From Morinoia aosen (taxonomy: Eukaryota > Arthropoda > Malacostraca > Amphipoda > Talitridae), in the NCBI GenBank assembly GCA_030386875.1, contig CM059558.1, positions 12,285,501 to 12,349,500 of the forward strand: a stretch of 64,000 nucleotides of DNA, given 5' to 3'. The notes under the pieces were generated by a model, which saw only the letters and a list, made by a program, of their open reading frames with translations, made no database searches and was not told the origin of the DNA. The position numbers were made by a program, and so were the translations under genes. Every line of letters starts with the position of its first letter. Position 1 is the first letter of the stretch. Shown in pieces: positions 10,039 through 21,985 of the stretch.

Positions 10039-11394
10039 AATTGTCAACCTAGTTTGGAACTGTTCATTCCATATATTCCGAAATTGCCATTCCATATATG
10101 TATTTAAATGGTATTTAGCTTGTAAGTGCGTTCTATGAGTTTTAGCTTGTAAGTGCGTTCTATGAGTTTTTAGCTTGTAAGTGCGTTCCATGAGTTTCTT
10201 TCTTAAGACTTTATGTATGTCTTGCGTTAGGAAATATTGTGTTGCGCAAACACCTTGTGACGAGATGTTGAGCTTCGGATGTTGTCATACTGTTATTGCG
10301 ACATCAAAAGCTGTGTTCGTCAAGCCGTAAGCTAGAGTTGATAAACTTAGGTGCAATCTTGGAAATGTCAACACGAGAGTGCGAGTGCGAAACCCGCGAG
10401 AACTGCATCGCACCTGCCACAGCTTGTTTGAAAACAATGTCAGGCATTGTAGTTGGAATGAATGTGTCTTAATGAGAAGGAAGCGTTGCCTTAGTATAAA
10501 ACGAGAATTGTTTACTTTAAACTCGTGGCCATGCTAATCTCCTGTCTCGGTTCCTTTCAGATTCCTTGGGCGACTCCTGAACAACTATTCGCAGTTCCAC
10601 CTCAAGTTAGCGCATAACACTACAACGCTAACTTTTACATTCATATTAACATGACAAAACACATGTACCTCAACGCTGAGTTTTCATCTCCGAGGGTGTC
10701 CCTCGAAACTTCGAAAAATGGGAACACGCTCACGCACAGAGTCCACGTGCACGTACATACAAGATGGATCTGAATATTTTCAGAATATTTCTTTTAGAAT
10801 ATATTGTCTTAGAATATTTCTTTTTATACGGAAAATTACGTGTTCTTGGTGTCGTTAATTATATCCTTTGATGTTGTTTTACTCGCCCTATGGAAATGTT
10901 TTGTTTCAAGATAGGGAGACGAATTATTTGTATTGCGAATAAAAACCGAATTGCACGCTTGTGGATTGGTTGAATTGAATTAGTTCATTTATTGATTATT
11001 CTATTTAATTTACTTTCAACATTTAATTTAGTTGAATTGAAATAAGTTAATTTGAATCGTAGAATGATTTGAATCCTGAGGAGAAGCAATCAACTTTTAC
11101 CTTGCCATTTGTAGTAATGTAATGTATTATTCTCGATTTGACGGTATGTGTCCAGTTTGTTCAAAAAGTGTACCTTATAGAGGTGATTTATTACGTACGT
11201 GATTTGATTTTTGATTTCGATAAGTTAATAAATTTGTGTGGTGTATCCAATAGTGAACATCGGAAGCATTTTGTGTCATACGTTCTGATCTGTTCGAATT
11301 AATTTGACGGATTGTAAGATTAATTGATAGTCAAAGGAAAATCGAAGTTAATTGAATACCGTTTTAAAAATTTTTATTGTAATAAAGAATTTTT
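10039..11394 (+). other. Retrotransposon 3' region without env
   Basis: About 1.36 kb between the pol stop and the polypurine tract carries no open frame of note, so no envelope or accessory protein is supported. It contains a three-copy 27-28 base repeat at 10116-10198. A splice-acceptor-like tract ending TTCCTTTCAG is at 10560, followed by only 18 open codons in the frame checked. A decayed env cannot be excluded. Confidence 0.6.
10116..10198. repeat. Three-copy 27-28 bp repeat in element 3' UTR
   Basis: TAGCTTGTAAGTGCGTTC followed by TATGAGTTTT recurs at 10116, 10143 and 10171. The copies are nearly identical, so the expansion is recent. Confidence 0.85.
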
Positions 11395-11408
11395 AAAGGT
11401 GGGGGGAG
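11395..11408 (+). promoter_or_regulatory. Polypurine tract
   Basis: AAAGGTGGGGGGAG lies just before the 3' LTR and would prime plus-strand DNA synthesis. Five bases (CATTA) separate it from the TG taken as the LTR start, so the exact LTR boundary could be a few bases further left. Confidence 0.75.
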
Positions 11409-11413
11409 CATTA

Positions 11414-11727
11414 TGTCAGCCGAGTATATAAATAGAATCGGCAAGAGACATCGCCGTTCACTAGCGGTGGCCTGCCGTAGAGGTAGCACATTAAAAGAGA
11501 CGTCGCTCTTCAGTAGAGGAAGCGTCACTGCCGAGGAAGCATCTGTACAGATCACAGATGCGTTAGAGAAGTAACACCACTTCGTCCGATATAAAGATTC
11601 TTTTCCAATTACGAAGCCTGTGCCAATTCCTAAGTACCAATAAAGGATAACCACGTTACTGCATTTGAAGTCACTCCCGAACCTCATTCGCGTTAGTTTC
11701 GACCTGTACATGGAAAGGGACGGAACA
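11414..11727 (+). repeat. 3' long terminal repeat
   Basis: 314 bases, TGT...ACA, with TATATAAA at 11425-11432 and the AATAAA polyadenylation signal at 11639-11644. It matches the 5' LTR apart from one internal base and the first few bases. This copy would supply 3' end formation of the element RNA. Confidence 0.9.
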
Positions 11728-11731
11728 ACAG

Positions 11732-13502
11732 TAATTTGAATTTCTCTCATGTGTTTTTCTTGGGTTTCAATAAATAAATACGTATCCAAGATATTTTATT
11801 GACGAATAAAAAATTATTCTTAATCGCTCATTAAATTGCTGAAAGTTTCAATTGGAATTTCAGAAAAATATTTAGGCTTACATAAAGTTTCATAAAACTT
11901 TAATGAGAAAAAGGAATCATTACCCATTTCTCAAAAATATTCAACATATGAGATTAAATGTTAAAAAACTTGAGCTAAGCAAATAGAATTAGGCGTTATT
12001 GTTTAAAAGTATTTTTATATCGAGAAGCTCATTTTGGTGAACATGTTCTTCTTAACGCATTTATCGTAAGCTCAGTGAACTTTCTCATCCGATTACTTAA
12101 GCAATCAAAGAATTTAGAATTATCCTTTTATAATGCGCGCCTTTTTAACTTACGATCATATCTGCTGCGTGGAATAACGTTAACGTATTTGTAACCAAAA
12201 ATTTTCTAAGGTCTAAAGCAACTGACGAAGTTTTTATTATATTAGATGATCGTACAGCAATTAAATCCATAAATTTCTAGGAATGTATTGAAAGTTTAAA
12301 ATTTCGATCATATTAAACGCAAAAAAGAAATCAAGTCATTTGCCAAGGCTTGTCTTCAATTCTTTAGGAAAACAGAAGAAGAAAATTTGTTATTGAGAGT
12401 CATTTATCACCGGCGGAAAAATAGTTCTGTAAAAAACTATTTTAGCTCAAAAACATTTTATTCGAGTGTTTTGAAATCTACAATTAAACTGAGGCTCAGT
12501 TACGCCTCTGTTGATCGAATAGCGCAAAAATTAATTTAGATTTTTCATTTCTTTTTAGGTAATTAGCGACTACACTCACGCTTCCGTTGAATTTCATGGA
12601 CAATTTATTAAAGAACTCCTCATTAAAAGCTCTATATCATTTTTAATTTTAAATAATATCTAGCGTATCATCGTTCAAAACGTAAAAATAGCAACTCGCA
12701 CTTCTTTGAATATTCCTTGAGCTGATAATGATGATTAAAGTAATGAAATAACAATGCATGGAAAAAATTTTAATCAAGGGCTGCTCATTAGAAGATATGT
12801 ATCATTTTTAAGTTTAAATGATTTTGAGCATATCATCGTTCAAAAGTAAAAAATATCGACTCGCACTTCTTTGAATATTCTTTAATCTGATAATGATGAT
12901 CAAATTAATGAATAATAATGCAAGGAAACACACGTTTAAAGTAATTATATTCTCCTATCAAAGAAAGTCAATGAGTAAAGATTGACGTAAAAATCTCTTT
13001 GGTCATTCACAACTCTGAAACAAGGCGAACGTGAAATCACAGAGTCAAATCTAAATTAAAATCAATCAAAAGGGAACGCAAAAAATATACGAGCAAATTC
13101 TTTTAAAAACAAAACAAAAAATATACAAAACATACGAGCAAATACGACGTTATTAGTCACAAAGGGAACACTGATAGCATGTCGTTAAACATGTTCATCG
13201 CGTTTCTGCGGTTGTTAACAGTTGGTTTGGATAGGTTGTACGTAGCAGAATTGGGAAATTGACTTTACCGCTCGAACGAATTTTTATTCTTCCAAAAAAA
13301 TATAAAAATACTGCTAAACGATAACGTTTCGCTTTGCATGAAAACAGCTCTTTTTAAAGAGGTGCTGGAACTGATGAAATGTAATTCATTTATACCGGTA
13401 CGTGAATGAACAATTTGCCTAATGGTACACATTTGGCTTAAATACGCAGGGAACAGTTTAATGACAGTTTTTTAAATGAACCACGATAGTAAAAGATGCA
13501 AA
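11732..13502. other. Non-coding stretch, no gene seen
   Basis: AT-rich DNA with many stops in all frames. A diverged 165-base tandem duplication lies at about 12612-12935 and is listed separately. Nothing else could be assigned. Confidence 0.5.
12612..12935. repeat. Diverged 165-bp tandem duplication
   Basis: Two adjacent segments share the order CTCATTA, TATCATTTTTAA, TATCATCGTTCAAAA, ACTCGCACTTCTTTGAATATT and CTGATAATGATGAT, offset by 165 bases with many substitutions and small indels. Confidence 0.8.
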
Positions 13503-14612
13503 CCTTCTCTTTTGCCTTGACAAAGAAAAGGAGATGAAATCAAACACCAAACATTCTCTTTTGCCTTGACAAAGAAAAAGAGATAAAATCAAACACCAAA
13601 CATTCTCTTTTGCCTTGACAAAGAAAAGGAGATGAAATCAAACACCAAACATTCTCTTTTGCCTTGACAAAGAAAAGGAGATGAAATCAAACACCAAACA
13701 TTCTCTTTTGCCTTGACAAAGAAAAGGAGATGAAATCAAACACCAAACATTCTCTCTTGCCTTGACAAAGAAAAGGAGATGAAATCAAACACCAAACATT
13801 CTCTTTTGCCTTGACAAAGAAAAGGAGATGAAATCAAACCCCAAACATTCTCTTTTGCCATGATAAAGAAAAAGAGATGAAATCAAACACCAAACATTCT
13901 CTTTTGCCTTGACAAAGAAAAGGAGATGAAATCAAACACCAAACATTCTCTTTTGCCTTGACAAAGAAAAGGAGATGAAATCAAACCCCAAACATTCTCT
14001 TTTGCAATGATAAAGAAAAGGAGATGAAATCAAATAGCAAACATTCTCTTTTGCCTTGACAAAGAAAAGGAGGTGAAATCAAACACCAAACATTCTCTTT
14101 TGCCTTGAAAAAGAAAAGGAGATGAAATCAAACCCCAAACATTCTCTTTTGCCTAGATAAAGAAAAGGAGATGAAATTGAATAGCAAACATTCTTTTTGC
14201 CTTGACAAAGAAAAGGAGATGAAATCAAACACCAAACATTTTCTTTTGCCTTGAAAAAGAAAAGGAGATGAAATCAAACCCCAAACATTCTCTTTTGCCT
14301 TGACAAAGAAAAGGAGATGAAATTGAATAGCAAACATTCTTTTTGCCTTGACAAAGAAAAGGAGATGAAATCAAATAGCAAACATTCTCTTTTGCCTTGA
14401 CAAAGAAAAGGAGATGAAATCAAATAGTAAACATTCTCTTTTGCCTTGAAAAAGAAAAGGAGATAAAATCAAACACCAAACCTTCTCTTGTGCCTTGAAA
14501 AAGAAAAGGAGATAAAATCAAACACCAAACATTGTCTTTTGCCTTGACAAAGAAAAGGAGACAAAATTGAGAAGCAAACATTCACTTATGCCTTGAGAAA
14601 GAAAAGGAGATG
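13503..14612. repeat. 49-bp minisatellite, about 22 copies
   Basis: The unit is AAACATTCTCTTTTGCCTTG followed by ACAAAGAAAAGGAGATGAAATCAAACACC. Variants at the unit end (CACC, CCCC, TAGC) and in the middle (CCTTGACAAAG, CCATGATAAAG) mark monomer subtypes. The final copies are diverged. Open frames on the minus strand here are translated repeat. Confidence 0.95.
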
Positions 14613-16108
14613 GAATCCTCAGATAGGCCCAATTCAGGATGACCCAGGGCAGACGTCAGTCAGGCTTATCAATTGCAGAGCTCAGAAACATTCCTCATAA
14701 CGATAGAAGTTCTGGCACAAGTTTGTATTAATTGGCTGTAAGTCATGAGAAAATCCAGCTTTTGTCATTTTCTTTAAAGAGATAAGTTACTCGTTAGCTT
14801 TATATTTTTTCTCGCAGAAGGATCATCGACTGAAATATCTGAAACAAATTCTAGGAACTTGTCGATGGCGTTCCATTTTTGATAGGAACAACTTTTAAAA
14901 TCTTGTTATAAAATACAAGGATCCGAATTAGGAAACATTGCTCAAGGTTTATAGAGAAGTTTACAATGCGTGATATGAACTTCTGCGAGAATGCTTTTTA
15001 TGATGAGAAACCTTTTTTTTCACTGAAAGTTTAACTCATTTTAGAAATTGGCTCCATGTTATTCGGGCAGTTAAATAATGGAAAAAATTATTTAATTGCG
15101 ACTAGTAAACGTGTAAATTCTTTGCAGATATCAATGTATTGCAACCAGTTTGAAAATTTTCTATTCCTCGTGAAATTGAATACTAAAGTTTATACTGAGG
15201 AGTACTTTTCAACCTTTCTACTATCGGTTTGAATGGACAGTTTTTCCAGAGGCAGATCATTTGATGAGGATTTGCTAATATGTTGTGGATGAAAATATTC
15301 TCAATCTACAGCTTTATTTTTTCGGTATCTACTCAGCGAGTCAGAATTGGCATATGAGAAACCGGGCTTACCATTTTTAATTTCCAAAAAAGCTGGATTT
15401 TTCTTGCGAGTATATAGAGCTAGTTTTGAGCTGATGATTCGAAAGATCCAATTCTCTCTACGGCTCAATTCATTCTATCCTATGAAAACGAGTTCATGTC
15501 CAAGTGCCATGTCTAAAAAGACATTTTAGGTGCCAGGGCGCTTTAGGTTTCCTCACTACACTGAGTTGTTGGGCTCCAGAGCCTGATTTCTTACCTCTCT
15601 CATTCTGCTCAGCATTAATCAAGTACAGCGCCATAAAATCTTCTCTTCCTCACGCGCAGGAAGTCGTTAATCTTGTGGCGATTTAAGGTCATACAACGCT
15701 TCAAAATGTATGGGCTTTATGAGCTTCATTTGAGCCTATAAAGACCTTGACAGAAAAAAAGAATTTCTTTTCAATAAGCAAATTAACTTTATTTTTTGGA
15801 AGTGTTAAACAGTTTATTCAAAACCGTTTTTTATAGTTTGAACTTCTCACCCATAAGCAAGAAACTTAAAAATTATTTCAATCCAACAGAACTCCAAAGC
15901 TGAAAAATCTCTAGCCCATGACGCCAACGTGATTAAAATGAATCCACACTTTTGTCCGTCCACCCTCACTTTGATCAAGACACTCGAGTGACATTTTTAG
16001 CATCCACTGTTAACATCTCGCATCATCTCTAAGCACTCTAAAGCACATATCAAAAACATGGCAATCCCAGTTGAAGCGTCTTGTAATTGAATAACATCAC
16101 ACTGAAAA
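14613..16108. other. Non-coding stretch, no gene seen
   Basis: Unique sequence with two overlapping 60-codon open frames at 15347-15686 that have no recognisable domain and no supporting splice signals. No repeat or RNA gene seen. Confidence 0.45.
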
Positions 16109-16165
16109 AATTCTTCACTAGACTTTACAGACAGCGAATCATAACCCTGTACTCATAACAATTAC

Positions 16166-16768
16166 ATACATACATACATATACCAGGCTTCTCCTCCCTA
16201 TGAAAGGGTAGCCGACAGCAGGCCACAATCATCACTCTTAGCACTAGTAGACGAGAGAGGCAGCACTGGCCGCACCAGACTGCCAGGATCAGCAGCAGCC
16301 CAGCACAACCACCTTCCACAGTCAGGCCCGACAGCCATAGCTGGCTTACCCCGACCGCTTCATTGAGTGCAGCCCCTCCCCCCGCACAGCACAGGTCAAC
16401 CCCATCAAACGCGAGCAACTTCCAGTACCGCGTGACAAATAAAAAATTTACCTTCTTACGCACTGCCCCCAATTACTTCTGTCCGCAGTCATCTCTCTAG
16501 CCATGTCCACAGTCAGACCCCTCTCATACAAAGCACGTTTCACCCCATCCATCCAACTCATCCGTGGTCTACCTTGCGCTCTAAAACCACTCACTTCCGA
16601 CGCATAAATCTTTTTCTCCAGCCGTTCAACATTCAGTCTTTCAACATGCCCAAACCATCCTAGCACTCTTTCATCCACTCGCCTGCTCAACTTTTTGATA
16701 ACACCCGTCTTCTCCCCCTAACCAACTCATTCCTGATCCTATCTCTTCTCGTTACTCTCGTTCATAAA
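16166..16768 (-). mobile_element. 5'-truncated non-LTR retrotransposon (LINE)
   Basis: The 603-base insert is flanked by the direct repeat AATTAC (16160-16165 and 16769-16774), a plausible target-site duplication. Read on the minus strand, the insert encodes the end of a LINE-type ORF2 followed by a 3' untranslated region. It finishes in a short tandem tail of TATG units (plus strand ACATACATACATACATA from 16164), as many non-LTR elements do. Only the last few hundred bases of the element are present, typical of abortive target-primed reverse transcription. The clade is not determined. Confidence 0.8.
16448..16690 (-). pseudogene. LINE ORF2 C-terminal remnant
   Basis: About 80 codons match the conserved region that follows the reverse transcriptase in many arthropod non-LTR elements. 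The order is RRVDERVLGWFGHVERLN, then EVSG, GRPRMSWMDGVKRAL, ERGLTVDMAR and finally DRSNWG. The WFGHVER and GRPR-W-D-V motifs are the diagnostic parts. The frame has no ATG and is open only a few codons further upstream. The expected preceding residues (VRGRRRVLSK) lie in another frame, so a frameshift in the A-run near 16691-16696 has broken it. It ends at TAA at 16448. A dead fragment; no function is expected. Confidence 0.8.
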
Positions 16769-17270
16769 AATTACCTCATAATAACTCTGTAGTCTATCTA
16801 ATCTTCACTAGACTTCACAGTCAGCGAATCATAACCCTGTACTCATAACAAGTAACCCATAATAACTCTGTACTCCACCTAATCTTCACTAGACTTCACA
16901 GTCAGCGAATCATAACCCTGTACTCATAACAAGTAACCCATAATAACTCTGTACTCCACCTAATCTTCACTAGACTTCACAGTCAGCGAATCATAACCCT
17001 GTACTCATAACAAGTAACCCATAATAACTCTGTACTCCACCTAATCTTCACTAGACTTCACAGTCAGCGAATCAAAACCCTGTACTCATAACAAGTAACC
17101 CATAATAACTCTGTACTCCACCTAATCTTCACTGGACTTCACAGCCAGCGAATTACAACCCTGTACTCATAACAATTATCTCATAATAACCCTGTAGGCC
17201 ACCTAATCTTCACTAGACTTCACAGCCAGCGAATCATAACCCTGTACCCACAACAGCTCTACTCCACCTA

Positions 17271-17974
17271 AGCAGCGCGTTGCCAGAGAGTGTGGGGGAG
17301 TGCCAAATGAGTAAAATAAGGTGAAGGCAATTTTTTAGGGTGTTGTCTCGATGAAGGCCTGCTTAGCTAGATGAAAGGGATTGGCAGAAGACGTTGCCTT
17401 AATAAATGGCCCATAAACAAGGGAGCAATAACGAACGTAGCGGCTTATGTGCGCTCAGGGTGTGAGGCACTCGACGGCCGCTCTTGTTCTGCGCAGATGT
17501 GTCTTTTTGTTCTGCGCAGATATGTGTTCTTGTTCTGTTCAGATGTGTTTTCTGCAACGCACGTCTCTGACCGTTCTACTTGTGGTGATACTTGATTTGT
17601 TTGTTCTGAAGCTGTGGTAGTTTTGAAAGATTTTGTTATGGTTTTGTTCTGCCCAGATCTTGCTACTCTATCTCTGGTTTCACATCATGTGTTTGTTCTG
17701 TGGTAGCTTTGAAAGATTTTTTTCAGGTTTTGTGCTGTCATTCGATGTTTTTGTTTTAAAGCTCAGTGCTTTGAGAAATGTAGGTTCTAAAATTGTGGTG
17801 TCAGTCTTAACTTTTGTTTCCAAACTGTGGTGAAAAAAGGCATGTCGGTTCTGGGTATTTGGTGCCACTACATGGATGTTTCGGTTCGCAAGAAATGGGG
17901 TAAATAATGGAATGTTGGTACAAAGCATGGGCCATTTGATGTGTAGCTCTAAAGGTGTAGTACACCGCTCTATT
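17271..17974. other. Non-coding stretch with a small GCGCAGAT repeat
   Basis: At about 17483-17555 the word TGTTCTGCGCAGATGTGT occurs three times at intervals near 25 bases. The rest is unique. Short open frames at 17371-17928 have no protein-like features. Confidence 0.5.
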
Positions 17975-18085
17975 GCAATGTTATCATTACAATGATATGA
18001 TATTACTACAACTATATGATATTATTCCAACTATTTGATATTATTATAACTATATGATATTATTACAATGATATTATCATTTGAT
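17975..18085. repeat. AT-rich ~20-bp repeat
   Basis: Copies of TATGATATTATTACAACTA with local variation, about five units. Confidence 0.75.
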
Positions 18086-20150
18086 ATCACAATGTATGCC
18101 GCTCTATTGCACCCACACCGCTAATTTTACGTCTTGATCACACATTACGCCCCCAAGAGGTTATTCTAACTTAGGACTTGAACACTTAGCTTTCTTTATG
18201 TGTTCATACGCTCAGTGTACACATGTAGGGTGATACCTGCAGATGGTAAGTTAAAACCGTCCAGTTGCATTTACTTAGATCAATTGAATTACGTAAGACG
18301 TGTTTTCTGTACATGTGAAGTTTAATGTGAGCTCTAATTTGGTGTTTTGGCTTATTATCAAATTTTGTGAAATATCGAGGCCTCATACAAATATTGCAAC
18401 GAACAATTCGGAAGAATGAAAGTTAGACTTTTCGCAAGTTTGTCAACGAGCGAGCCTAAAAAATTTAGAAGCACTGCCTGAAAATCGAGGAAAATAGAGA
18501 ATGACAGAGGGCAAGTTAACGTCGTTGATAAAGCCTTAACAGTATTCCTACCTGCAACTCGCATCTATGATGCGACAGAAGTTGGCCACTGTTTTAGCAG
18601 CCTTCGCAATCGATGAGACATCGCGTTTCTCAAGCAACTTAAACAATTTATTCACCACAAGAGATACAGTATTGGATTGTTTCTTAAGTCTAGAACAATT
18701 GACAGGTTTAAGTATAGCTACTTGTGAGACCGAGTAAGTTCACCGACTTCTGGGGCATCCTATCATCAACGCTATTCTTAGGGGTAAAATTATGTTTAAA
18801 CTTAATTCAATTAACCTAGTTGCGTACTAGACTGATGAATGAATTAGTGCACTAAGGATTCGATGCTTAGATTTTCAATCATAGTTAACATGGGCTAGAA
18901 CATACGGGAACAGTATATTCTAGAAGAGATTTTAGAACAGACTGGAACCATCTCGTCTATAAATACGAAAACGTGAGAATAAGAGACAATATGAGGGTGT
19001 ATCGATGACATCTTTTCTGCCACTCCTGTTTCATGAAGCATAAAGCGAAGGTATACGACCCCATCTCGGCCCCTGCAATGAGGTCGTGAAAAACATGATG
19101 TTTTCTGAAAGCCAGTTGTGCATACTACATGACTTCGATAAGCTAACAATGAGGGCAATAAAAGCAGGTCATGCTCCAAAAAAGTTTCCTGATAATTATC
19201 GTAGAATAAGATGTAGATTTCACTCAAACTTATAAAATCACGTCCCTCTCAATAAAATATTATAGTAGTATTGATTACTGACGAGTTTCTATTCCTATTT
19301 TTCCATGCGTCTGTCATGGATGGCAACGCAGTATTTTAAAAATTGCTGCTATTGTTTTCTGCGGATAAGTTCTGAGTAAAGTCACGGTTTTACTGATGAG
19401 TTGAGGCATACAAGTGCATTGCAATTTAAATTGCATGTGATTCATCCTCGAAATCAAAGTTTAGAATTCAGTTTATAAATTTTTCAGAAATGATTTCTAA
19501 AGCGAGGTCAATATAGTTCTCGCTACCGGAGAAGCCTTATCGTTTAATTATTTGTTTAACAGATTTGATAAACCGTCACAATAAGCTCAGCGCTGCAGTT
19601 TTTACAGTTAAAATAAAAATTGTATTTTAAATGAAATGTTACTGGTATGGTTTGAACTTCTCTCGCGAAAACAAGGAATTTATACAATAATTCAACCCAG
19701 CTGAACTACACAACTAGAAATTTATGTTGTAATTTAATCCAATTCAACTACATAACAAGAATAACTACACAGTAATTCAACCCAAATCAACCACACGCCT
19801 AAAAGAGTTGTATATACCCGCGCCTTTTACGACTGTTTACATCACATAACTTCGTGAAGCTTTTCTAGACTGGAAAATGAGATACGAAAATAACTCGAAT
19901 GTGTTTTTAGTCTTCCAACAAAATGCATTTGAGCAGCAGCGCAATTGCAGGAGCTGAAAAATCAAAGGCGCTATCGTTACAAACTTTGTCGCCATCTTGG
20001 CCTCGTGTTCGGCCCGGATTATAATTGAATGTTGTATTTTATCAATAAAATAAAGCCATGTAGGTAAGGAAAATCTAATCTGGAGAGCTTGCTACAAAAG
20101 ATCAAAACCCAGGATTCCTAGCGCTATTGTGGGAGGATTTTACTTTTGAA
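18086..20150. other. Non-coding stretch, no gene seen
   Basis: About 2 kb of unique sequence. Open frames up to 110 codons (minus strand, 18895-19227) have no recognisable domain or compositional bias. No repeats beyond short A/T runs. Confidence 0.45.
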
Positions 20151-20156
20151 TAACAC

Positions 20157-20296
20157 GAACATGACTCCAGAACATGATCTGAGGGAGACACGAACATGAC
20201 ATTAGAACATGATCTGAGGGAGACACGAACATGACTCCAGAACATGATCTGAGGGAGACACGAGCATGACATTAGAACATGATGTGAGTAAGACAC
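20157..20296. repeat. 35-bp repeat with 70-bp alternation
   Basis: Four copies begin at 20157, 20192, 20227 and 20262 with GAACATGA. Odd copies carry CTCCAG and even copies CATTAG at the same place, so the array is two copies of a 70-base dimer. Confidence 0.9.
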
Positions 20297-21119
20297 AAGT
20301 ATTGCAGGACGGAAGCAAGACTGAAAGAAAAGCGTCTCTGGTATTGACATTGTCGGTGCGACCCTCTATCACACTCCTATGCTCAGCGTGTTGAAAACTC
20401 GTATTTTTCCAACTTAGGGATCTCCAAGTTCTGCTTCCCGACTCGAAACGCTTGTGTTTTGAGGAGCAACATGCTAGAGAACTGACTGCATCAGGTTTTG
20501 GTTCCTTCAAAACAGGTTAGCTGGTTCGCTGCGCAGCTCGAGGAAAGAAGGAGGCATAAACACGACGTCTTTGTGTTCTGATAAAAGTATTCAACGAGCG
20601 TGAAGGTTCATTCACTGCTTGATTCACCGCATTAAAGTAGATTCACCGCATAAAAGTGAGCGCAGAATACGCAAAATTTTGCAAAAAGGATATGATATTG
20701 GACCAAAGAAAACTACCATCTGAAGTTGGGCAGTTTTTAGAGCACTTGAGAAGACAAATCTCATATTTGACTATACGTATGTGACTGGCATTATATTGAT
20801 GGATTTTTTATAATATGTTTATTTATTATAAAATATATTAATTATGTTATTTTTACTTAAATATAATTAAAGCATTATATATATATCATAATTGTTTAGG
20901 TATTTTGAACTGTAAAATGTGCTTGAAATACATCCAGGCTTTGTTCGAGGAGAGTAAGATAAATATTATGAGTTATTTGGTTCGACACCAACAGGTCTTG
21001 TCTTTTTCGAGTTCTAGTCACATTCTAGGTCAAACAAATGCTTCGTCAAAGCACAAGAACCAGCGGCACCAAATGAGTATCAAGTTTCGTCAGTGCGAGT
21101 ATAGCTGAATTAATCACAG
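20297..21119. other. Non-coding stretch, strongly AT-rich at 20800-20900
   Basis: No gene recognised. The segment near 20800-20900 is almost pure A/T, including a TATATATA run. Confidence 0.45.
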
Positions 21120-21334
21120 CTATTGCAATCAAAATCATTCACTCCAATTGCAATCAAAATCACTCAATGCAATTGCAATCAAAGTCAATCTCTCCATTTA
21201 CAATCAAAATCACTAAATTCAATTGCAATCAATATCAATCACTGCTCCAACAGTCAACGCAATAGTGATCAAAATCAATCAATCAATGCAACATCATTCG
21301 ATTAAATAACAATCAAAATGAATCTATTCAAAAG
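21120..21334. repeat. Degenerate CAATCAAAATCA repeat
   Basis: Poorly conserved 24-28 base copies of CAATTGCAATCAAAATCACT leading into the 40-base array. Confidence 0.7.
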
Positions 21335-21985
21335 TAGTCGACGTAACAACAAACGACATCAACCACCACACTAGCAATAGATGCAATAACAAACAACATC
21401 AATCATTGCACTATCAATCGATGCAATAACAAACAACATCAATCATTGCACTAGCAATCGATGCAACAACAAACAACATCAATCATTGCACTAGCAATCG
21501 ATGCAATAACAAGCAACATCAATCATTGCACGAGCAATAGATGCAATAACAAACAACATCAATCATTGCACTAGCAATCGATGCAATAACAAACAACATC
21601 AATCATTGCACTAGCAATCGATGCAACAACAAACAACATCAATCATTGCACTAGCAATAGATGCAATAACAAACAACATTAATCATTGCACTAGCAATCG
21701 ATGCAATAACAAACAACATCAATCATTGCACTAGCAATCGATGCAATAACAAGCAACATCAATCATTGCACTAGCAATCGATGCAAAAACAAGCAACATC
21801 AATCATTGCACTAGCAATCGATGCAATAACAAACAACATCAATCATTGCACTAGCAATCGATACAACAACAAACAAAATCAATCATTGCACTAGCAATCG
21901 ATGCAACAACAAACAACATCAATCATTGCACTAGCAATCGATGCAATAACAAACAACATCAATCATTGCACTAGCAATCGACGCA
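21335..21985. repeat. 40-bp minisatellite, about 16 copies
   Basis: Unit AACAACATCAATCATTGCAC followed by TAGCAATCGATGCAATAACA, with a strict 40-base period (for example 21421 and 21461). Copies differ mainly at CGATG/AGATG and AATAAC/AACAAC. Confidence 0.95.

Larger units (their letters stand above)
2989..11727 (+). mobile_element. Complete Ty3/gypsy LTR retrotransposon
   Basis: The element is 8,739 bases long. Its order is 5' LTR, PBS-like site, long leader, gag, pol (protease, reverse transcriptase, RNase H, integrase), 3' untranslated region, polypurine tract and 3' LTR. The 4-base direct repeat ACAG lies just outside both ends (2985-2988 and 11728-11731), as expected for integrase-mediated insertion. 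The RT-RNase H-integrase order is that of Ty3/gypsy (Metaviridae), not copia. Both reading frames are uninterrupted and the LTRs are nearly identical, so it may be young and possibly still competent; activity is not shown by sequence alone. No envelope frame and no chromodomain are visible. The clade within Ty3/gypsy was not determined. Confidence 0.93.
16109..17270. repeat. 81-bp tandem array, interrupted by a LINE fragment
   Basis: The unit begins AATCTTCACTAGACTTCACA and includes CAGCGAATCATAACCCTGTA. Copies start at 16800, 16881, 16962, 17043, 17124 and 17205, exactly 81 bases apart. A further copy starts at 16109 but is cut at 16165; its remainder resumes at 16775, because a 603-base retroelement fragment was inserted into it. 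Confidence 0.93.

Noticed and set aside
10039..11394. Envelope gene between pol and the 3' LTR
   Set aside because: No open frame of meaningful length, signal peptide or transmembrane segment was found.
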